From: Trichaptum fuscoviolaceum | Lineage: Eukaryota > Basidiomycota > Agaricomycetes > Hymenochaetales > Trichaptaceae | DNA: 64,000 bases | Assembly: GCA_910574455.1 (NCBI GenBank) | Contig: CAJSYZ010000005.1 | Location: 6,510,001 to 6,574,000 of the forward strand | Reading direction: 5' to 3' | Shown here: piece by piece, positions 57,289 to 64,000 of the stretch | Layout: each line of letters starts with the position of its first letter | Position numbering within the stretch: the first letter of the stretch is position 1 | Made by a program: the position numbers and the translations under genes | Notes under the pieces: generated by a model | What the model saw: the letters and a program-made list of their open reading frames with translations, nothing else | Told to the model about the DNA's origin: nothing | The model's database searches: none

Positions 57289-58487
57289 TAGGGCTCCGCA
57301 ACCGTACCGTAATTACGGAAAACGGTACGGATACGGGACGGGACGTACCGTACCCGTAATTGATTTAGACCACTTGAAATACGGCCCGTAATCATACGGC
57401 CCGTACCCGTATTTGGAAGTTCGAAATACGGCCGTATACGGCCGCATACGGTTACGGGTTTTACTTACTATATTTAGTATAGCTATTTTTAATATAGAGT
57501 TATTTTACCACGATTATGCAATCACGCGTGAAGTCAAACATCATCGAGCCTCACTGGCAAGACAGTGTCGAGTGTCGACTCAACAAAACTTCAAGCTTTT
57601 GGCAAGAGCCCTCTTTAGGTTGGTCAGGTAAGTTGCTCATCATTTGAACTAGAGTCCACAGATCTCATTCACGGTTGTCATGAATCCAGGTTAATTCAGC
57701 CGATGAGCTCATTCTGGAGAATATGCTTGCCACATTTGAGCTCGAAGAGGCTGTCGCGCTTCTTCCGTGTTGTGTTGCCAAGAGAAGACCGATGTTAAGC
57801 CTGTCATCCCGCCTCCATTGGAAGAAGGCCGAGTCGCAAGCTTAATATAGCGGCGAACAGTGCACGGTACGGGATAGATTTTGCGTCCAGAACATTGACG
57901 CCTCAAGTCTGGCTTGGTAGAGGCGTGCAGTATGAGTGGACCAAAGACATGGTATGTGTCCGGCTCCCTCCCAACATCTTATGTTACTCATAAAATAGAT
58001 TTAAATTGCATACCATCGCATTCGATGCCCCAACTCGACACCTGACCCTCTATCGACGCTGCTTATCATCTCCGCCACACGCTCGGACACGCTTGCGCAC
58101 AAGCCTTTCGAGCAAATAACAAACTCGACCGACGTTATAGAAGGGACAATTGCGCGCGTCATCACGTGTATGGACAACGCGTCTCAGAGCTGCGCGACGC
58201 AACATTGGAGAGCTTTATGAAGAAGATGGAGGAGGCTCAGATCAAGATAAAATGTGAGTCTCACCACCAGTGGCTTTGCAGTGCTGAATCTCACCCTTTC
58301 ATGAACTTTTGTTGTTGTTCTTTGCACCCGTATTGCCCGTACGACCGTATACGGCCGTATTACGGCCGTCCCGTACCCGTATAACACTCGCAACTTCTGT
58401 TTTACGGCCCGTAATCGTACGGCCCGTACCCGTATTGAGGGGCAAAAAATACGGCCGTGTGCGTATACGGTACGGTGCGGAGCCCTA
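57289..58487. mobile_element. hAT-type non-autonomous DNA transposon inside the PPR gene
   Basis: A 1199-bp element with terminal inverted repeats starting TAGGGCTCCGCA on the left and ending with its reverse complement on the right. It is flanked by a perfect 8-bp duplication, CTTGCGTG. An 8-bp duplication together with TAGGG-type ends is the hAT signature. Both ends carry dense subterminal repeats of ACGGCC, ACGGTAC and CCGTACCCGTA, as expected of transposase-binding arrays. No transposase frame is present. The interior (about 57690-58260) holds protein-like segments such as TLTPQVWLGRGVQYEWTKDM and ATLESFMKKMEEAQIKI, which may be captured host gene pieces. Confidence 0.92.
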
Positions 58488-58495
58488 CTTGCGTG
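58488..58495. repeat. Right target-site duplication of the hAT element
   Basis: CTTGCGTG, identical to the 8 bases left of the element. The following TTCAAACAG continues the interrupted PPR reading frame. Confidence 0.93.
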
Positions 58496-58790
58496 GTTCA
58501 AACAGATGCTAGAGCAGGATACAGTCGCCGTGCACGCTTTGGAGCCTTCGCTGCACACACCGCGCCCCAATCAGGCCGTTTGGAACACGATAATCGAAGC
58601 ACTGGCCAAGGAGAAGACGCTTCCCGAGATGGCCCCCGGTGCCCATGCATGGCGAAGCAGGCGGTGTAATCAGACCTTTCCCGGGCCATTCGTGGCGGGG
58701 ACAAGCTGGCTCAGACAGCGCTATATAATCTCTACTTATGCCTACACAGTGAAAAGGGTGAAGTATGATAGATCGGTCTTTCATGGAGGA

Positions 58791-61117
58791 CTATTGTACT
58801 GCCGGGGTATCGTTGTCTTGCACTTGCCTCGCAAGTGTCCGAGGGTCCACGGAATACGAAGAGTCTGAGTTCCCCGAGTCTGATTCGGACTCAGAGGAAG
58901 ACTCATCCTCAGTATGGTGTGGCAAATTAGGCAACGAAACCCATCCTCTGCCTGTGCTACTATGGATCGACGGTTCTGTTCTGGGAGCGAAAAACGAATC
59001 GTCCGTTTCCATTGGCTTAACTGGTGGTCGATTTTCGTTTTTGGTCCCATTCCCTGCAATCTTTTCAGCTGCTCTTTCAACAGGCTCCTTAACCTTGCGC
59101 GTCAAAATTTTCTGGAAACTGGTGTCATATATGTCGTTTAACACTGTCGAGGATGTCAACAAGAAGGATTACTGTTCGTTTGACTTTGCACACCTGAAAT
59201 CAATATCGTCATAGTGCCAACACCATGCAATGCCCAGACAATGAACACCGAGCGACCCGCTGGTGTCTGAGGAGTTCGATCTCCGTATCCTATTGTACTG
59301 AATGTCTCGAAGCCTATTGATAACTGATCAATCTTGAAGTCGATCAAAGTATATGTGGGGACATACAAAACCACATTGCTATCCCATACGACCAGCCCTC
59401 CGTAGCCATAAAAATTGCCGCACCAACCTTATCAAGAAACAGTGAAGTGAGCACAATCGGAAGTCACCTGCCAGTAAGGGTGATGGATACTCACGAGCCA
59501 GAACCCCATAAAAGTCGACAAGACGATGGACAACTACGAACAAAGTTAGCTCAACAAATATTCACATCATTACTGGAAGATATCCACTTTGACAAACGTA
59601 TCTCGTTGCAATTCTTGGGCGAAAATTTCATCGATCGACTGTGTTCGTTCTCATCAGAAGGGCTCTACATCAAAAGGGTGATAAGTCTTGTCCTTACCGT
59701 GTCAAAGGAAAAGTGAGATGAATGCCCATCGGTTTTCATCGTTTGTATTGTCCTCTTGTCGAAGATTTCATGTGCCTCGCGCATAGCGTCCGCCTTCTGT
59801 TGCGGCGTCAAAGCAGATTCGTTTATCTGATGGTCCATCCTAAAAGAGAGATGAAGATGGTGATGATGCTCTTCATCATCCTCGCGATATGATTCAACGT
59901 ATATAGGCAATCCTGCCTGCTCGAGCTGCTTTTTTAGTGCTATACTTTTCGCCCTCATCCACCGTCTATTGTCTTTATGCTCTTTATGCCTTTGAAGCAT
60001 CGCGGTCAATCGCTTCTTGTACAGAAATTGAAAGCTTTCGACGACCGTCCTGTTGCAGGTGGTGACTGTGAGCGCGAGGATGAGTGTTCCAATGGTGCCG
60101 TGGAAAGCTGCAAATATACGAGAGCCAGTTGACTTTGGAAAGATGTCGCCGAACCCAACGGTCTCGATGGTGACAACAGTGAAGTACAGGCCGTCGATGA
60201 AATCCAGACCCATGAGGAGAGAGTTGATGAGACCGCCAAACGCGATCCAACAGAGCAATACCATCACCACTATGACGAGTGAGCGTTGCTTGGATGTTAA
60301 ACCGCTAGAAGACCAAGCGAAATCGGGAGTGCAAACATAATCGACAATGAGTGAGACGTTTGTAGCCGTTGAGGCGATTGTCGAGCAAACAGTAAACCAG
60401 AACGATTGACCGAAGGTGAAGCCGTCATTGAAACGGTGCTGGACTGCAAATATTGTTACAGCACAGATATTGATGACATCTGAAGTAGATTGGTAATCGA
60501 TAAGCATCTATCATTGGAGAGAAACGAGGGAACAGACCGTGGATAGTTAGTGTCGCTATAGCGATTAGCGTAGACGTTCGAACCTTTCTCTCCAAGAATC
60601 TGAAGACGATCGCAATATTGGCAATAAGCGCACAAGCCATCGATATGCCCATTCCGGCGTCGAGAAGCGCGCTGTTCTTTCTGGACTCGATAGTTTGGTT
60701 ATTTTCTGTTGCGATGTACCAATGTTCAGTGAGGCCCGGAATTTCGAGAAGGATGGAAAACGGGATTACAATCCCAGAGAAAATAGGAAGCCAACGGTAG
60801 GATGCTTGGTGTTCAGAGTCTGCATTCGTTTCTCTCTGAAGAATGAAATCCTTTGCGTTGTGGAGGTGACTGCGAGCCTTAGACCGGAAGGTGACTCGAT
60901 CGCCTCGGTCATTTTCATCACTTGCCTCGGTCGTACTAACCACCCCCGAAGCGATGCGCACGGTGTTTCCTTTCTCCCTCGTCTCATTCTCTGGCTCCTC
61001 AGAGATGTTTGTCAACTCATCCTCTTTCACAACTCTTCGCTGCAAGGCCTCCAAGTCTTGCTGTCTCCGTTGACTCCGCACATAGAAGATGTTGGCAAGA
61101 ATCAGCAGGTTCTTCAT
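58791..61117 (-). CDS. TOK1: TOK-type two-pore outward-rectifier potassium channel
   Basis: Fungal plasma-membrane potassium channel with eight transmembrane helices and two pore domains. Exons on the minus strand: 61117-60538, 60479-59698, 59638-59588, 59533-59495, 59427-59367, 59313-59194 and 59143-58791, for 661 residues. Pore 1 is ETVGFGD (filter about residues 300-305) and pore 2 is STIGYGD (about 511-516), spaced as in TOK channels. Between them lies a charged cytoplasmic linker (KEHKDNRRWMRAKSIALKKQ, then a histidine run). The last helix is VWALHGVGTMTILIS, followed by a tail with a Ser/Glu/Asp run. The N-terminus has a basic coiled stretch (RSQRRQQDLEALQRRV). The start is uncertain: the frame is open a little upstream of MKNLLILANIF to a stop near 61170, and an overlapping frame there begins MRGEHVHNM. 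Confidence in the family is very high. Confidence 0.93.
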
Positions 61118-61685
61118 GTCGAGATCGACTGGGGGAGGCGGGGATACGACTGGAGAGGGTACTCGCAGCTCTCAGTAGAGCATCGAAGTGTGAGCGCATG
61201 TTGTGAACATGCTCTCCTCTCATAGAATAATCTACTCCACTCACTCGCTGCATCGCCGCACTAACCCATCCGGATTTGACAACCAAAATGCACGCTGAGA
61301 GATAGGGGTGATGTCCATTTCATTATACTAGCGTCCAGGGACATGAGAACCTCAAGTTAAAATGGGAGCTTATGTCTCGGATTTGGGTACAAGGGAGTTG
61401 AGGAACGCTACCTATCGAAGTTATTAGGACTCGATCCATCAAGTTCAGTAGGATTATCAACCTATTACGAATTTGCGGTAATAGTATATAACTATCAATT
61501 CAGGAGACTTCAGAGAGTAGGATTATCATGGAACTGGAAGCTGTCGAGGGTGTTTTCCGCAAGCAACTTGAAGTGTATGGTGGTGAAGTGTAAAGTCCCA
61601 TTTTAGCAGTGCATTACCTTTTCCAATCATGATGCTAATCGCCGGAGAACTTTTGCATTGACCATCACCGGCCCTTTTTGCCATC
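61118..61685. other. Divergent intergenic region TOK1-URA5
   Basis: About 570 bp between the TOK gene (-) and the orotate phosphoribosyltransferase gene (+). It should hold both promoters and possibly the true TOK 5' end. Confidence 0.45.
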
Positions 61686-62455
61686 ATGTCCAAGCTTCAG
61701 AAACACCAAATAGAGCTCATCGAGGGCGCAATGTCGGTTGGTGCGCTCAAGTTTGGATCATTTGTGCTCAAGTCTGGCCGGTTTGTCTATCTATCTCTTC
61801 TGCGATATGTACAGCACTCCTTGTCTCACTACCTGACTCCCCTCCGGTATGAAACAACCGTTATACTACGTTCAGCCAATCTCCATACTTCATCAACGCC
61901 GGGCCTCTTTGCACTGGTCCGCTCATCTCTGCTGTCGCGTCGGGTTATGCGGCTCTCATTGCTCAAGAAACGGCCACTTCCGGACTTGCGTTCGATGTGC
62001 TCTTCGGACCCGCGTATAAGGGAATCCCGTTCGCAGCTGCAACGGCGCTAGTCCTTCATGAGAAGTATGGAATCAACGTCGAATATGCTTTCGATCGGAA
62101 GGAGGTGAAGGACCACGGTGAAGGGGGGAAAATGGTGGGCGCTGATGTCAAGGGAAAGCGTGTCCTAATCCTCGACGATGTGATGACGGCAGGCACGGCG
62201 GTCCGTCAGTCCATCGACCTCATACGGAAAGAGGGTGGCACTGTCGTTGGCGTGGTTATGCTTCTGGATCGCGAGGAAGTCACGGTCGATGGGCGAAGTA
62301 CAGTAAAAGACATCGAGGAGATCATGGGCGGTGGCGCAAAGGTCAGACCTATCCTCCTGATGAGGGACTTGATGACCTGGTTAGAGGAAAATGGCCAAAC
62401 TGAAATTGTTGAGAAGATGAAGACTTATTATGACCAGTACGGTGTGAAGGGTTAG
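61686..62455 (+). CDS. URA5: Orotate phosphoribosyltransferase
   Basis: Enzyme of de novo pyrimidine synthesis that converts orotate and PRPP to orotidine 5'-phosphate in the cytosol. Exons: 61686-61780 and 61876-62455, for 224 residues, the family size. The PRPP-binding motif is VLILDDVMTAGTA. Other hallmarks are SKLQKHQIELIEGAM, LKSGRQSPYFINAG, DVLFGPAYKGIPFAAATA and the mobile-loop region FDRKEVKDHGEGG with its catalytic lysine. The single intron is 95 nt. The C-terminus YDQYGVKG is complete. The stop lies 81 bp from the stop of the DUF202 gene on the other strand, so the two are convergent. Confidence is very high. Confidence 0.96.
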
Positions 62456-62535
62456 GTATACAAAAGAAGTTATTGTACATACATATCATACAATTGTACA
62501 AGTAAATCATATCTCTGATCAACGAAGGCATAATT

Positions 62536-63255
62536 TCAGATACTTTCATGACAAAGATAGAAACAAGAATACTCACAAAGCTTCAGAATGAGCACAAGCA
62601 ATGCAATCTCCACTGACAAGACAACCACTGTCACCAATACCACAATCCACCCAGCTGTTACGAAGGGTCGACCAAATATTCGCTTTCCCGTCTGACCTTT
62701 CGTCTTAATCGCTCGTGTATTTTCTTCCCGGTATGAATCAGAGAAGTCGTGTTGACTATGTCGGGAGCGGAGGATGGAGACAAGGAAGAGAAGGCCAGCG
62801 AGGACGGCGTATGATAGGCCGACTAGAGGAAGACGTTAGTGTGTAATAAATTCAAGTAGTAGAATGTATACAACGTCATACTTCTGTAGAACCGCCTATC
62901 GAATAACTTCAATACCGTCAAAGAATAACCAAGGTTTCCTAATGCCGTTCGTGCGTACGCGCCCTCGAAAGTCCGTTGACGAGCACGGATTTCAACGAGC
63001 TCAGTTAAGTCTATCGGTGTGAATGACTGTGCCCGATGGCCCCTTCCCAAGAGCTTCTCCATTAGCCATTCCCAACGTCCTTAAGAACATTATAGAGGAC
63101 TACTTACCTATACAGATGCTGATGCTTTCCCGACCTCGACTTCTGGGACGAGACCTCACTTTGAAAGGCGCCATTGGGCTCAATCGCTTATAGAATGAAT
63201 TTAAATGAACATCTTATGGATCCAATCAAATTCACCACTTACCAGAGTCATCCAT
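62536..63255 (-). CDS. DUF202-family membrane protein
   Basis: Small membrane protein with a DUF202 domain. Exons on the minus strand: 63255-63243, 63186-63108, 63042-62882 and 62822-62536, for 179 residues. After a hydrophilic head (MDDSAIEPNGAFQSEV), the core is TELVEIRARQRTFEGAYARTALGNLGYSLTVL, then FYRIGLSYAVLAGLLFLVS, a charged loop with RSRHSQHDF, and GRPFVTAGWIVVLVTVVVLS. This gives three hydrophobic helices. The related yeast Vtc proteins and plant/bacterial DUF202 proteins are membrane components, but the role of this short fungal form is unknown. Intron 2 uses the acceptor GGGAAG at 63043-63048, the only one that keeps frame. The end may differ: a gtgagt donor follows LILKL, so a further exon is possible. 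Confidence 0.82.
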
Positions 63256-64000
63256 TGAACTATTAGGATGGAGGATGTCTGCAAACGGTGCATGGCAACT
63301 TGAAGGCGCGCACTGGCAGTCGAGTCCTGAAAACTCCGGCAATCCCCGGATCCTCTCAGCCCAGTTCAACAGTCAACTTTCGGAAGATGAGTGCAGCATC
63401 CTCTTCCTAAACACATTTTTCATCACCGTCACTTACGCTCTCTATGCATTCGATATACTCTCGACGCTGATTAATACATAAATGACCTCGAAAATCGTTA
63501 TGACTGACAACTTGTTATGATGAAACTCTACAAAAGGATGAGAGTGTTAATGCGGGATCGATCTAGTAAATTGAAACAATGCTGAATGAACTTCTGGATC
63601 ACTTCGACAGTAAGCAGAGCACTGGGTTCGCTTACCATTTATATGCAAACACTTCTAATATAGTAGCATATTCGCAATAGCTCAGGGGCTCCGCTGCTAA
63701 CAGGTCCTGTACTTCACTAAGCGCAACGTGCGTTCTTTCAACTTCAGGCGCAGAAAGCATCGAGGCTCATACGATTAGACGTAGAAGGACTACGGAGTTC
63801 TCTCTAGCGTTTCCTATGATATCTACCCAATATCCGCAGGAGTCTACCAAAGAAGATGTCGTCCAGAGACATTCGCTGGATGTCTCGACAAATTTATCTA
63901 TGTTCATCGAAAAAGCTTCGATCGATGAGATACTTACAATGGACACCATATATCGATATAAATACCGGACTCTGACTCACAAAGTAGGTCTTTGATTATC
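63256..64000. other. Right-edge stretch, no gene confirmed
   Basis: Upstream of the DUF202 gene. A plus-strand frame near 63745-63800 (QKASRLIRLDVEGLRSSL) and its continuation to the edge are protein-like and could be part of a gene running out of the window, but no motif or secure splice site supports it. Confidence 0.35.

Larger units (their letters stand above)
56340..58752 (+). pseudogene. PPR-like gene, frameshifted and interrupted by a hAT element
   Basis: Remnant of a pentatricopeptide-repeat-type gene, a family that binds organellar RNA. PPR-like segments include TPNVRTYGTMILALCKRD, FQPDVMCYFHLLSTYVST, VWVKMVEAYFLAEQPVKAIA and, beyond the insertion, RPNQAVWNTIIEALAKE. Several lesions break it. 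Near 56490-56500 the frame switches between PNVREYNMALG and TPLVMLETYNETL. Near 57058 it switches between HILSDDV and ALGRRVGANARVW. A 1199-bp hAT element sits at 57289-58487; the reading frame on both sides (SLA, then WFKQMLEQ) joins exactly if one copy of the 8-bp duplication and the element are removed. The extreme 5' and 3' ends are unclear. The 3' end abuts the TOK channel gene on the other strand. Confidence 0.8.

Noticed and set aside
58166..58384. Frame inside the hAT element as an independent gene
   Set aside because: It is short, lacks a supported start and end, and lies wholly inside the transposon; treated as a possible captured fragment.
1..64000. CRISPR arrays, bacterial operons, ribosomal RNA genes or long terminal repeats
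   Set aside because: No regularly spaced repeats, no operon layout, no rRNA-like sequence and no paired direct long repeats were seen; the window is eukaryotic nuclear DNA.

Overview
This is a nuclear window from a mushroom-forming basidiomycete (Agaricomycetes). Genes are dense on both strands. They are split by many short GT-AG introns, mostly 50-65 nt, and the encoded families are fungal: actin, a class I hydrophobin, a basidiomycete-type MYND protein, fungal tRNA ligase, TRK and TOK potassium transport proteins, and an NRPS-like adenylation-reductase. I joined exons by hand from splice consensus, reading phase and family motifs. Each CDS span runs from start codon to stop codon with introns inside; key exon boundaries are in the evidence.

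Layout. 0-9.5 kb: actin (-), an intron-containing tRNA-Cys with a tRNA 3'-half fragment beside it, a MAM3/CNNM-type membrane protein, ribosomal protein L14 and a hydrophobin. 9.5-16 kb: mostly gene-poor, with one MYND zinc-finger gene (-). 16-21.3 kb: ATG18 and the tRNA ligase TRL1, head to tail. 22.4-29.3 kb: a TA-flanked inverted-repeat element, a membrane RING-finger gene (-), a 12-exon TRK potassium transporter (-) and a second inverted-repeat unit. 30-34 kb: a thiamine-diphosphate enzyme (+) and a TKL-like kinase (-). 34-38 kb: degraded sequence with a second TA-flanked element. 38-47 kb: a serine-rich single-pass membrane protein and an A-T-R reductase gene with two apparent frame breaks. 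48.5-55.3 kb: MRS2 magnesium channel (-), a nucleotidyltransferase-like gene and a derlin. 56-61 kb: a PPR gene broken by a 1.2-kb hAT element with a perfect 8-bp target duplication, then a TOK-type two-pore potassium channel (-). 61.6-63.3 kb: orotate phosphoribosyltransferase and a DUF202 membrane protein (-).

The genes are mainly housekeeping and do not form one pathway. Ion transport is well represented (TRK uptake, TOK efflux, MRS2 magnesium, MAM3-like). I see no clearly new multi-gene system. The most notable signals are the hAT insertion inside a coding exon, two TA-flanked non-autonomous elements, a 6-nt actin micro-exon, GC-AG introns fixed by reading frame, and a cluster of single-base frame breaks between 43 and 57 kb.
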